DNA of 64,000 bases. Origin: Rhodococcus sp. 14-2470-1b. GTDB taxonomy: Bacteria > Actinomycetota > Actinomycetes > Mycobacteriales > Mycobacteriaceae. Positions 25,109 to 33,353 of the stretch are shown piece after piece. Position 1 is the stretch's first letter. Every line of letters starts with the position of its first letter. Below the pieces are notes generated by a model, which searched no databases, had not been told where the DNA came from, and saw only the letters and a list, made by a program, of their open reading frames with translations. The DNA is taken from assembly GCF_002259415.1 (NCBI RefSeq), contig NZ_NPFY01000036.1, positions 227,093 to 291,092 of the forward strand, read 5' to 3'. The position numbers were made by a program, and so were the translations under genes.

Positions 25109-25984
25109 TCAGGTCGCGAGCGGATTGGCTCCGTTGAGGAAGATCCAGAGGCAGACGCCGGCGGCGATTCCCAGGATCAGCGCGATGAAAGATCCGAAAC
25201 GTGGTCGCGTCGCCCACCCTCGTCGTCCATCGAACGCGATCTTTCCGGGCCCGGTGAGGATGATCGCCGCGGCGGCGACAGCCAGGACCGTCTCGTACTC
25301 GACCCCTGTGGGCGCGAAGAACTGCAGGCCCGGCTCGGCGGCCTGTTTGAACAGCCATGCATTGATGATGACGCTCAGTACTGCTGCGCCGGCGAACGGT
25401 GTCGCAAGGCCGAGGATCAGCAGTGCGCCGCCCGCGGTTTCTCCGACCGCCCCCGCGATGGCCAGGATGTCCGCCCGGTCGTAGCCGGTCTCTTCCAGCA
25501 GCGAACGGAACCCGTCGAGACCTGGACCGTTCCACATACCGGTCAGTTTCTGCAGGCCGTGCACCAGGAAGATTGCGCCGACGACGAGACGCAGGAGGAG
25601 CAAGCCGAGATCCGTCGTCCCGCGCCGCGCCGGAATTTCGACCGTCTCGGTGCGCACAACCGGTTCCGGTGCGTTCTGATCCGTCGCGAATCGATCGGAC
25701 GAGCCGGTGCCGTACGACGCCGACGCAGGTGTGGTCGGCAGGAATTCGGTGGGCTTGTCGGAGTATGCGGTACTGCTGCTGTCGGGTGCGATCGGCTCGT
25801 CGAAACGCGAGGGGCGGAACGACGACGGGATCTGTTCGGTCGGGTACGACCCGGATCCGCTCTTCCCGAAGTCCAGTTCGTCCTCGGTCCGAGGCTGGAG
25901 TTTTTCGGTCGGCTGGTCGTATGGGCTCGACGCGGGCTCGTAGCCGGTGTCGGGCCGCTCTTCGTCGCGAGGCTTGTCGGTCAC
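25109..25984 (-). CDS. DoxX-family membrane protein with long disordered N-terminus
   Basis: A 291-residue protein. Residues 1-120 are polar, rich in Ser, Pro and acidic residues (SSPYDQPTEKLQPRTEDE), and probably disordered in the cytosol. From about 125 there are four hydrophobic segments typical of DoxX: LGLLLLRLVVGAIFLVHGLQ, an AIAGAVGETAGGALLILGLA stretch, the third near 200, and the last near 265-285. The homologue Rv3005c (MRC complex partner) links superoxide dismutase SodA and thiol homeostasis in M. tuberculosis. GTG at 25984. Diverges from the LppZ-like gene by 78 bases, sharing a promoter region. Confidence 0.85.
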   Translation of the reverse strand: MTDKPRDEERPDTGYEPASSPYDQPTEKLQPRTEDELDFGKSGSGSYPTEQIPSSFRPSRFDEPIAPDSSSTAYSDKPTEFLPTTPASASYGTGSSDRFATDQNAPEPVVRTETVEIPARRGTTDLGLLLLRLVVGAIFLVHGLQKLTGMWNGPGLDGFRSLLEETGYDRADILAIAGAVGETAGGALLILGLATPFAGAAVLSVIINAWLFKQAAEPGLQFFAPTGVEYETVLAVAAAAIILTGPGKIAFDGRRGWATRPRFGSFIALILGIAAGVCLWIFLNGANPLAT

Positions 25985-26062
25985 AGCGTCAACAGTAGAG
26001 CGAGTCGGTGCCGATTCAGCCGTATTGAGCCCGGGCGCGGCGCCTCGAGTAACGTTTCGTAC

Positions 26063-27205
26063 ATGAAGTTGGTGCGAGCGTCGTCCCGAACCGCAACTAC
26101 CGTCGCAGTCCTGACGATGACCGTGGCCCTGGCAGCCGGATGTGCTCGGTTCGACGATTCCACGGCCAGCCCGTTCACCCCTGAACCGTCGTTCGGTGCC
26201 GCCGAGATCAACCCGGCAGATCCGGACGCGCCACCCACCTCGACCACACCGAACGGTCCGCAGCCGCAGCCGGGTCCCTGCATCGATCTGGACCCGAACG
26301 TCATCGCGACGTGCCTCGACCCGACGGGTGGGCTCGTGATGCTCCCCGGTGGCGGGTCCGCGTTGGTTGCCGAGCGCCTCACCGGACGGATCATGCAGGT
26401 GACCCAGGGCCAGTCCCCCATCGAGATCGCGCGTCTCGACGTCGATTCCAGCAGCGACGGTGGACTGCTGGACCTCGCGTTGTCGCCGAGCTTCGCCGAG
26501 GACGGTCTGATGTACGCCTACGTCACGACGGCAACGGACAACAGAGTCGTGCGCATCGCGGCGGGCGATACCCCCAAGAACGTGCTGACCGGCATTCCGC
26601 GCGGCGCACAGGGGAACCGCGGCGCGTTGGATTTCCTGAACCCCGGTCAGCTGTTGGTGCTGACCGGTGACGCCGGAAACCCGTCGTCTGCTGCCGATCC
26701 GGCGTCGCTCGCAGGCAAGCTTCTGCGGGTCGACTCGCTGGTCCCCGGCCAGACCGGTCCAGCCCCGCAGGTCGCCCTCAGTGGCATCGGAACCGCGGGA
26801 GACGTGTGCATCGATCCGTCGGGCGGAATCTGGGTCACCGACCGGACGGCGGTGGAGGATCGGCTCCAGCGCATCGATCCTCTCGGCGCGGTTATTTCAC
26901 CGGTGTGGACGTGGCCGGACCGGCCGGGTGTAGCCGGCTGCGGCGCAGGAGACGGCGCCGTCGCCATTTCCCTGACCGACGCCAAGGCCATGGCCGTCCT
27001 CGTCACCGACCCCGACACGGGAGCAGTCACCGCGGCACCGTCGCTGCTCGTCCAGGACCGCTACGGCCGACTCAACGGCGCTGCGATCGCACCCGACGGC
27101 CAGATCTGGGCGGGCACCGTGAACAAGAACGGTGATGCACCGGGCCCCAACGACGACCGCGTCGTCAAGATTCCGGTCCCGGCGGGCGGCGGCGGATTCG
27201 ACTAG
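26063..27205 (+). CDS. lppZ: LppZ-like lipoprotein, PQQ-type sugar dehydrogenase/beta-propeller
   Basis: Secreted lipoprotein of 380 residues. Signal peptide 1-27 has a lipobox LAAGC (cysteine about 28), followed by a Pro/Thr-rich linker. The propeller domain (about 75-380) carries repeated blades such as GLLDLALSPSFAEDGLMYAY and GAAIAPDGQIWAGTVN, matching the glucose/sorbosone dehydrogenase family. Enzymatic activity is not assured, because the conserved catalytic histidine of soluble glucose dehydrogenase is not obvious in the N-terminal blades. The position equals Rv3006 (lppZ). The ATG at 26063 was chosen because it starts the signal peptide. Confidence 0.85.
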   Translation: MKLVRASSRTATTVAVLTMTVALAAGCARFDDSTASPFTPEPSFGAAEINPADPDAPPTSTTPNGPQPQPGPCIDLDPNVIATCLDPTGGLVMLPGGGSALVAERLTGRIMQVTQGQSPIEIARLDVDSSSDGGLLDLALSPSFAEDGLMYAYVTTATDNRVVRIAAGDTPKNVLTGIPRGAQGNRGALDFLNPGQLLVLTGDAGNPSSAADPASLAGKLLRVDSLVPGQTGPAPQVALSGIGTAGDVCIDPSGGIWVTDRTAVEDRLQRIDPLGAVISPVWTWPDRPGVAGCGAGDGAVAISLTDAKAMAVLVTDPDTGAVTAAPSLLVQDRYGRLNGAAIAPDGQIWAGTVNKNGDAPGPNDDRVVKIPVPAGGGGFD

Positions 27206-27208
27206 AGC

Positions 27209-27246
27209 CGAACGGCCCCGGCGGTGAGCACCGCGGGGGCCGTTCG
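27209..27246. terminator. Bidirectional terminator between lppZ and gatB
   Basis: An 11-bp outer stem (CGAACGGCCCC) and a 6-bp inner stem (GCGGTG/CACCGC) separated by one mismatch, placed between the convergent ends of the two genes. Confidence 0.85.
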
Positions 27247-27260
27247 ATCACGTCCACGAA

Positions 27261-28766
27261 TCAGCTGCACGCAGCGAGGACCAGTTCCTTGACCCTGGCC
27301 GCGTCGGCCTGACCGCGAGTGGCCTTCATGACGGCGCCGACGATCGCGCCCGCGGCCTGAACTTTGCCGGCGCGAATCTTGTCGGCCACACCGGGATTGG
27401 CTGCGAGTGCCTCGTCGACCGCGGCCTGCAACTTGGTGTCGTCCTTCTCGACGACGAGGCCGCGTGCCGCCATGACCGCAGCAGGCTCACCTTCACCGGC
27501 GAGGACGCCGTCGACGATCTGACGCGCGCCGTTGTTGTTGACCTTGCCGTCGGCGACGAGGCCGGCCACCTCGGCCACCTGTGCAGGCGTGATCGCCAGA
27601 GCATCCAGTTCGACGCCCGCGACGTTCGCCTTCTGAGCCAGGTAGGAGACCCACCACGAGCGCGCGGCTTGCGGCGTCGCACCGGCGTCGACCGTCGACG
27701 CGACCAGATCCAGCGCGCCGGAGTTGACGAGGTCGCGCATCTCTTCGTCGGAGACACCCCAGTCCTCCTGGATACGTGCTCGGCGCAACCACGGGAGCTC
27801 GGGAAGCGTCGCGCGTAGCTCTTCCACCCACGCCGCGTCGGGAGCGACGGGAGCGAGGTCGGGTTCCGGGAAGTACCGGTAGTCCTCGGCAGTTTCCTTC
27901 TTGCGCCCCTTCGAGGTGGTGCCATCGGACTCCTGGAAGTGCCGTGTTTCCTGCACCACCTCACCGCCGGATTGCAGAACGGCCGCTTGCCTGCGCATCT
28001 CGTAGCGAACGGCGACCTCGACGCTCTTGAGCGAGTTGACGTTCTTGGTCTCGGTGCGGGTACCGAACTCCGAGGCCGACTTCTCCATCAACGAGACGTT
28101 GGCGTCGCAGCGCAGCGAACCCTGGTCCATACGCACATCGGACACATCGAGCGCCTTCAGCAGATCCCGCAGTGCCGTGACATACGCCCTGGCGACCTCG
28201 GGGGCGCGTGCACCGGTGCCGGTGATGGGTTTGGTGACGATCTCCACCAGCGGCACACCTGCACGGTTGTAGTCCAGCAGCGAGTGGCTCGCGCCTTCGA
28301 TTCGACCGGTCGCGCCGCCGACGTGAGTCGACTTGCCCGTGTCCTCCTCCATGTGCGCCCGCTCGATCTCGACGCGGAACGTACTACCGTCGTCGAGCAG
28401 CACGTCGAGGTATCCCTCGGTGGCGATCGGTTCGTCGTACTGCGAGATCTGGTAGTTCTTCGGCTGGTCCGGGTAGAAGTAGTTCTTCCGCGCGAACCTG
28501 CCCCACGGGGTGATCGAGCAGTTCAGTGCGAGACCGATGCGGATAGCGGACTCGACGGCCGCGGAGTTCACCACCGGCAGCGCACCGGGAAGGGACAGGC
28601 ACACCGGGCACACCTGCGTGTTCGGCTCGGCTCCGAACGCCGTCGGGCAGCCGCAGAACATCTTGGTGGCTGTGCCCAGCTCGACGTGGACCTCCATGCC
28701 CAGAACGGGGTCGAAACGGGCAAGCACGTCGTCGTAATCGATCAGATCGACCAAGGCAGCAGTCAT
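27261..28766 (-). CDS. gatB: Asp/Glu-tRNA(Asn/Gln) amidotransferase subunit B
   Basis: Kinase and tRNA-binding subunit of GatCAB. It phosphorylates the mischarged Glu or Asp on tRNA so that ammonia from GatA can amidate it. The product has 501 residues: cradle domain starting with LGMEVHVELGTATKMFCGC (about 25-43; zinc site CGC with VCPVCLSLPG), LDYNRAGVPLVEIVTKP near 175, and the C-terminal helical and YqeY domain ending in VKELVLAACS. The start ATG at 28766 is preferred over GTG at 28772. Separate from gatCA by about 8 kb, as gatB is set apart in M. tuberculosis. It diverges from the thioesterase gene. Confidence 0.96.
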   Translation of the reverse strand: MTAALVDLIDYDDVLARFDPVLGMEVHVELGTATKMFCGCPTAFGAEPNTQVCPVCLSLPGALPVVNSAAVESAIRIGLALNCSITPWGRFARKNYFYPDQPKNYQISQYDEPIATEGYLDVLLDDGSTFRVEIERAHMEEDTGKSTHVGGATGRIEGASHSLLDYNRAGVPLVEIVTKPITGTGARAPEVARAYVTALRDLLKALDVSDVRMDQGSLRCDANVSLMEKSASEFGTRTETKNVNSLKSVEVAVRYEMRRQAAVLQSGGEVVQETRHFQESDGTTSKGRKKETAEDYRYFPEPDLAPVAPDAAWVEELRATLPELPWLRRARIQEDWGVSDEEMRDLVNSGALDLVASTVDAGATPQAARSWWVSYLAQKANVAGVELDALAITPAQVAEVAGLVADGKVNNNGARQIVDGVLAGEGEPAAVMAARGLVVEKDDTKLQAAVDEALAANPGVADKIRAGKVQAAGAIVGAVMKATRGQADAARVKELVLAACS

Positions 28767-28830
28767 GCACACGAGTTTATGCGCTGGGAAGAACGCGCGA
28801 GTAACCAGAGGTGCTCGCTACGGTTGGCCG

Positions 28831-29325
28831 GTGACGGACACCTCGAAGCAGACCCTGTACATGACCGTGTTGATGACACCGGACATGGCGAACTTCTCCG
28901 GCAACGTTCACGGTGGGACGATTCTGAAATTCCTGGACCAGGTGGCGTACGCCTGTGCGAGTCGGTATGCGCAGGCGTACGTGGTCACCCTCTCGGTGGA
29001 CCGCGTGGTGTTCCGCGAACCGATCCATGTCGGTGAACTCGTGACCTTCTCCGCGTCGGTCAACTACACCGGACGAACGTCCATGGAAGTCGGCATCCGC
29101 GTCGAGACCGAGAACATCCAGCGCGGCGAAACCCGTCACACGAACAGCTGCTACTTCACCATGGTCGCCGTCGACGACGCAGGCAAGCCTCTCGAGCTTC
29201 CGCCGCTGGAACCGTCGACCGCTCTCGGTCGGCAGCGCTTCGAGGCGGGCCGACGCCGCCGCGATCTACGTCGCGACAACGAGCATCGCGAGTCCCAGAT
29301 CCGTCAGGAAGCCGGCCGCCTGTAG
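28831..29325 (+). CDS. Acyl-CoA thioesterase (hotdog fold)
   Basis: A 164-residue single-hotdog protein of the YciA/BFIT type. The family helix MANFSGNVHGGTILKFLDQV (about 15-34) starts the fold, and RVVFREPIHVGELVTFSASV matches the central strands with the catalytic-site region. Hydrolysis of acyl-CoA to free acid and CoA is inferred. The C-terminal 30 residues are very basic (RRRRDLRRDNEHR). GTG at 28831 was chosen because the next in-frame ATG would cut the first strand. Ends four bases from the convergent pfkA stop. Confidence 0.85.
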   Translation: MTDTSKQTLYMTVLMTPDMANFSGNVHGGTILKFLDQVAYACASRYAQAYVVTLSVDRVVFREPIHVGELVTFSASVNYTGRTSMEVGIRVETENIQRGETRHTNSCYFTMVAVDDAGKPLELPPLEPSTALGRQRFEAGRRRRDLRRDNEHRESQIRQEAGRL

Positions 29326-29328
29326 AAG

Positions 29329-30384
29329 TCAGCCGAAGAACGCCGCCGCGTCGACATAACGGCTCTCCGGTACGCGCTTGAGTTGCTTGACCGCCTCGGC
29401 GAGCGACACCAAACCGATCTCGGCGCCGCGTAAAGACACCATCTGGCCGAAATCACCTGCATGCGCCGCGTCGGCCGCGTTCACCCCGAACCGGGTGGCG
29501 AGCACACGGTCGTACGGAGTCGGTGTTCCGCCGCGCTGAACATGCCCCAGCACCGTGGTTCGTACTTCCTTGTTGATGCGACGCTCGATCTCCTGGCCGA
29601 GCTGATGCGCCACCCCGGTGAACTTCACGTGACCGAACTCGTCGATGCCGCCGTCGCGCAACGCCATCGATCCTTCCCGCGGTTTCGCACCCTCGGCGAC
29701 GACGCAGATGAAATGCGAGTCACCGCGCTGGAAGCGCTTGCGCACCAGATCGCACACTTCCTCGACGTCGAACGGATGCTCGGGAATCAAGGTCATGTGC
29801 GAGCCCGACGCCAGGCCTGCATGCAGCGCAATCCATCCCGCGTGCCTGCCCATCACTTCCACCAACATCACGCGCTGATGCGACTCGGCGGTGCTGTGCA
29901 GTCGGTCGATCGCGTCGGTCGCGATGGTGAGCGCGGTGTCGAATCCGAACGTCACGTCGGTGCAGTCGATGTCGTTGTCGATCGTCTTGGGTACTCCGAC
30001 GACGGGTACACCTTCCTCGGACAGCCAGTTGGCCGCCGTCAACGTCCCCTCGCCGCCGATGGGGATGAGGACGTCGATCCCGTTGTCCTCCAGCGTTTCC
30101 TTGATCCTGTCGAGACCGGCCCGGAGCACCTCCGGATTGGTGCGTGCCGTACCAAGGATCGTCCCGCCCTTGGTCAGCAGTCGATCGTTGCGATCGTCGT
30201 TGCGCAACTGAATCCGGCGGTTCTCGAGCAAACCCCGCCAACCGTCCTGAAATCCGACGACGGTGGAGCCGTACCGCGCATCCGCCGTTCGGACCACCGC
30301 ACGGATCACCGCATTGAGCCCGGGGCAATCACCGCCGCCCGTGAGAACTCCGATGCGCAATTTTTCGCCTCTCGTCGGTTCCAT
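29329..30384 (-). CDS. pfkA: 6-phosphofructokinase
   Basis: Glycolytic phosphorylation of fructose 6-phosphate. About 351 residues with GVLTGGGDCPGLNAVIRAVV near the N-terminus, GTILGTARTNP, IGGEGTLTAANWL, VPKTIDNDIDCTDVTFGFDT and MGRHAGWIALHAGLASG. Sequence GGEGT has Gly where PPi-users have a second Asp, arguing for ATP; VPKTIDND has Lys where E. coli ATP-PFK has Gly. This mixed pattern is that of the actinobacterial group III enzymes, which in studied cases use ATP. The start is uncertain between ATG 30384 and GTG 30390, with no clear ribosome site. A 33-bp repeat array lies directly upstream. Confidence 0.93.
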   Translation of the reverse strand: MEPTRGEKLRIGVLTGGGDCPGLNAVIRAVVRTADARYGSTVVGFQDGWRGLLENRRIQLRNDDRNDRLLTKGGTILGTARTNPEVLRAGLDRIKETLEDNGIDVLIPIGGEGTLTAANWLSEEGVPVVGVPKTIDNDIDCTDVTFGFDTALTIATDAIDRLHSTAESHQRVMLVEVMGRHAGWIALHAGLASGSHMTLIPEHPFDVEEVCDLVRKRFQRGDSHFICVVAEGAKPREGSMALRDGGIDEFGHVKFTGVAHQLGQEIERRINKEVRTTVLGHVQRGGTPTPYDRVLATRFGVNAADAAHAGDFGQMVSLRGAEIGLVSLAEAVKQLKRVPESRYVDAAAFFG

Positions 30385-30411
30385 ACTCACACCGTAATCC
30401 GACTGGGCTAT

Positions 30412-30558
30412 CTGGTCATTTCGCAGGCTTCACTCCTGCCTCATCTGGTCATTTCGCAGGCTTCACTCCTGCCTCATCCGGTCATTTCGCAGGCTTCACT
30501 CCTGCCTCATCCGGTCATTTCGCAGGCTTCACTCCTGCCTCATCCGGTCATTTCGCAG
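30412..30558 (-). repeat. 33-bp tandem array (4 copies plus a 15-base partial)
   Basis: Units at 30412-30444, 30445-30477, 30478-30510, 30511-30543, then a partial. Later copies differ from the first two only by CTGG against CCGG at the start. Each unit contains an inverted repeat GCAGG-N7-CCTGC. It fills most of the gap between the response regulator stop and pfkA. The core GCAGGCTTCACTCC, followed ten bases later by GGTCATT, recurs at 37645-37706 with a 34-base period. No spacers, so not a CRISPR. Confidence 0.93.
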
Positions 30559-30567
30559 CGCCGCCGC

Positions 30568-31239
30568 TCACCCAGGTGTGACGACTCCGCTCTCGTATGC
30601 CAGCACCACTGCCTGCGCGCGGTCTCGGAGGTCCAGTTTGCCGAGCACTTTGCCTACATGGGTCTTGACGGTCTGTTCGGCCACGAACAGAGTCGCCGCG
30701 ATTTCGGTGTTCGACAGGCCTTTCGCGATCAGTTCGAGCACTTCGCGTTCGCGCGGCGTGAGTACGGACAGCTTCGCCGGTGGCTGCTTGGCCGTGCCGC
30801 GACGCGTGGTGACGTCGGCGATCAACCGGCGTGTCACCGACGGCGCCAGCAACGCCTCACCCGAGGCGACGACGCGCACTCCCCGAATCAGTTCGTCGGC
30901 GGGTGCGTCCTTGAGCATGAACCCACTGGCTCCGATGGTCAGCGCCTCGTAGACGTAGTCGTCGATGTCGAATGTGGTGAGCATCAGAATGCGGACCGGA
31001 GGATCGAGCGACGCGCGGAGTATCGCGCGTGCGGCGTCGAGTCCGTTCATCTGCGGCATACGGACGTCCATGAGAACGACGTCGGGGCGCAGTCGCTTCA
31101 CCTCGGTGACTGCGGTGGCTCCGTTGTCCGCGTCTCCCACGACGCTGATGTCCGGTTGAGCGGCGAGCAAGGCACCGAAACCCTGCCGCACCATTGCCTG
31201 ATCGTCTGCGATGAACACGGTGATGGCCACGGATGACAC
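30568..31239 (-). CDS. Two-component response regulator, NarL/LuxR type
   Basis: Cytosolic transcription factor of 223 residues. Receiver domain 1-125 has the acidic pocket ADD (11-13), phospho-acceptor D58 in VVLMDVRMPQMNG, the conserved Thr in MLTTFD and Lys in MLKDAP. The C-terminal LuxR-type helix-turn-helix is at about 157-215 (LTPREREVLELIAKGLSNTE). GTG at 31239 is the start; GTG 31230 is possible. The partner histidine kinase lies 67 bases upstream on the same strand. Target genes are unknown; the neighbouring phospholipase-type block is a candidate. Not expected between pfkA and gatA in M. tuberculosis. Confidence 0.92.
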   Translation of the reverse strand: MSSVAITVFIADDQAMVRQGFGALLAAQPDISVVGDADNGATAVTEVKRLRPDVVLMDVRMPQMNGLDAARAILRASLDPPVRILMLTTFDIDDYVYEALTIGASGFMLKDAPADELIRGVRVVASGEALLAPSVTRRLIADVTTRRGTAKQPPAKLSVLTPREREVLELIAKGLSNTEIAATLFVAEQTVKTHVGKVLGKLDLRDRAQAVVLAYESGVVTPG

Positions 31240-31306
31240 CCTATGTCCTGACGTAGTCGGTGGGCTCGATCACACTGGGGAGGGGCACGATCAAACTGGG
31301 GCCCGA

Positions 31307-32584
31307 TCAAGCTGCAGGCCCGGTGACGGGGAACGCGGATCCCCCGGGCGGATCCGCAGGCGCCTTGCCCGGAAGCCGCGCAACGACCTCGAATCCACCG
31401 CCGGATCGAGGGCGGGCGTCGAGCCAGCCCGAGACACCGACCGCACGATCGCGCATACCGGTGATCCCGTGACCGCCCGTACCGACGCCTCCGGTGCTCG
31501 CCCGGGTGGCGGTCGTATCGACAGCCTCGTCGTTGACGACTTCCAGGTAGGTGATGTCGGGTGCGTAGTGGAGTCGTACGCGTACCTCGCTACCGGGAGC
31601 GTGCCGGGAGGCATTGGACAACGATTCCTGCACTATCCGATACAGCGCGAGCCCTGTGGTCGCCGACACCGCGTCGGCACCGCCGAGGATCTGCCAGCTG
31701 AGCCGAACCCCTGCGCGCTGGGTGTTCTCGAGCAGCGTCGTGATGTCTCCTGCCCCGGGTGCCGGAGCGTCGTCCGCCAGCACTCCGTCACTGCGCAGTA
31801 CCCCGAGCATTCCGCGGATCTCGTTGAGTGCCTCCCGTGCGGTTGCCCCGATCGACTCGAATTCTGCCGCGGCCGAGGGCGATACGTCGTCCACTCGGTA
31901 TGGGGCGCTCTGCGCCTGCACCACTACCAACGACATGTGGTGGGCAACTACGTCGTGTAGATCGCGCGCGATCTTGGCCTTCTCCTCGAGAATCGTTCTG
32001 CGCGCGCGTTCGAGCTCGCTGACCTCCTCCTGCTTGGCCAGTTGCCGCCGCGACAGCACCAGCCAGCGAATCAGCAGGCCGAACACCACGATCGCGGTCA
32101 GCCCGACGCCCCACCCTATTCCGTCGTTGCCCGGTGCATATACGAGAAACAGCAGGACCGTCGCAACCCAGGTGACCGCCACGACCGGTAGTGCGCAGCG
32201 AAGACTGACGGAAAGTACGAGCGCGAGGAGCACGAGGACGTGTGTCACCTGCCACGGAAAGTCGTACCCCGGCAGGCGATCGAACGCAACCGGGATCACC
32301 ACGGCCGAGCCGGCCGAAACAGCCCATCCGAGAGCGGGATTCGCACGGACGAGCACGAAGGGAAACACGGCGAGAGCAGACACGATCGGCATGATCGGAA
32401 CCGGCACGTCGTGCGTGACCTGCAACGTCGGCCACGCGATGGAATACAGAATCGCGGTCACCGCGAGGATGGTGACGTCGACGCCGCGCCCCGGCGGAAC
32501 CAGCCGTCGAACTCGTGTCGCCTTCTCGGTCCTACTCGATATGCCCACGAGAAGCACAGTAGGAACTCGCGAGCGAAAAGTCAT
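31307..32584 (-). CDS. Two-component sensor histidine kinase (HisKA_3)
   Basis: Membrane sensor kinase of about 425 residues. Five or six hydrophobic segments (about 35-190) with no large extracellular loop suggest it senses the membrane or a partner protein. The coiled linker SRRQLAKQEEVSELERARR leads to the HisKA_3 dimerisation helix, with the phospho-acceptor His in EKAKIARDLHDVVAHHMSLV. The HATPase_c domain has LYRIVQESLSNASRHAPGSE (N box) and GGHGITGMRDRA (G box). The topology resembles DesK/LiaS-like kinases that respond to lipid or envelope state. The start is uncertain (ATG 32584). Transcribed just before its response regulator and divergent from the phospholipase-like gene. Confidence 0.9.
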   Translation of the reverse strand: MTFRSRVPTVLLVGISSRTEKATRVRRLVPPGRGVDVTILAVTAILYSIAWPTLQVTHDVPVPIMPIVSALAVFPFVLVRANPALGWAVSAGSAVVIPVAFDRLPGYDFPWQVTHVLVLLALVLSVSLRCALPVVAVTWVATVLLFLVYAPGNDGIGWGVGLTAIVVFGLLIRWLVLSRRQLAKQEEVSELERARRTILEEKAKIARDLHDVVAHHMSLVVVQAQSAPYRVDDVSPSAAAEFESIGATAREALNEIRGMLGVLRSDGVLADDAPAPGAGDITTLLENTQRAGVRLSWQILGGADAVSATTGLALYRIVQESLSNASRHAPGSEVRVRLHYAPDITYLEVVNDEAVDTTATRASTGGVGTGGHGITGMRDRAVGVSGWLDARPRSGGGFEVVARLPGKAPADPPGGSAFPVTGPAA

Positions 32585-32714
32585 CGTACCGAGGGGTGAG
32601 ATCGACCTACCCCCGCGGTAGCACTTCGCGTAAGCGTCACGCACCACGACGGCAGTCGAAACGGCACTTCGGGGCGATTACCGATTCGGTCCTCGATTCC
32701 TAGCGTTCGTAGCC

Positions 32715-33353
32715 ATGACAGCGAGAGCGAAGTACGTCGTCGGCACCGTGGTGGTCGGAACCATGCTGGGTATCGGAGTCGGCACGGCGATGCCGGTCGC
32801 CGACGCAGACATCTCGGCACCTCGCAGGACCGCGGCGACCGTCGCCATCGAGGCCCTGGTCGACGACGACGCAACGGCCGCCATCGGTGCGATACCGATC
32901 GGCTTCGAGAACGAGTACTACCGCCCCACGCTCGAGGACGGCAGGGCGGTGGCACCGGACGGGGACTGCTCGTCGCCCGTGCCACTACCCACGGACTTCG
33001 AATCCGGCTGCAAAGCACACGATCTGGGGTACGACCTGCTGCGGTTCGGCGCGGCGCACGGCGCCCCCGCATCCCCCGACGCCCGTACACGCCTCGACGC
33101 CGCGTTGAGCACGTCGATGGACGACGCCTGCGACGGCAGAATCGGAGCCTGGTCCCGCGCGAGCTGTTTCGTGATGAGCGATATCGCAAGCACTGCAGTC
33201 GACTTCAACTCCTGGCGCCAGAACTACCGATCGCCGACGCCGGAGCCCGCCCTCCCTTTCCTGATCACCGGTGGCGTCCTGACGACGGCCGCCGCCGCGA
33301 CGACCGTCGCCGGTGCCGTTCTGCGCCGTCGTAGCCCGGAGGTACTCGCATGA
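32715..33353 (+). CDS. Membrane-anchored prokaryotic phospholipase A2-like protein
   Basis: A 212-residue exported protein. A signal sequence covers about 1-31 (VVGTVVVGTMLGIGVGTAM). The core carries the secreted-PLA2 active-site motif CKAHDLGY (H102-D103) in FESGCKAHDLGYDLLRFG. D84 and C85 upstream match the calcium and disulfide positions of the Streptomyces enzyme, and C99, C139 and C151 complete four cysteines for two disulfides. RLDAALSTSM (126-135) matches the helix after the active site. A C-terminal hydrophobic segment (about 182-203) followed by RRR would anchor it to the membrane, which the soluble Streptomyces enzyme lacks. Hydrolysis of the sn-2 acyl chain is inferred. Its stop overlaps the next gene (ATGA). 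Confidence 0.82.
   Translation: MTARAKYVVGTVVVGTMLGIGVGTAMPVADADISAPRRTAATVAIEALVDDDATAAIGAIPIGFENEYYRPTLEDGRAVAPDGDCSSPVPLPTDFESGCKAHDLGYDLLRFGAAHGAPASPDARTRLDAALSTSMDDACDGRIGAWSRASCFVMSDIASTAVDFNSWRQNYRSPTPEPALPFLITGGVLTTAAAATTVAGAVLRRRSPEVLA

Noticed and set aside
30412..30558. CRISPR array
   Set aside because: Units are directly abutting 33-bp copies with no unique spacers and no cas genes; it is a tandem repeat.
29461..31236. A 591-codon plus-strand frame containing an 11-residue repeat (VISQASLLPHP)
   Set aside because: It is the antisense of pfkA and the response regulator; the peptide repeat is only the 33-bp DNA array read in frame.
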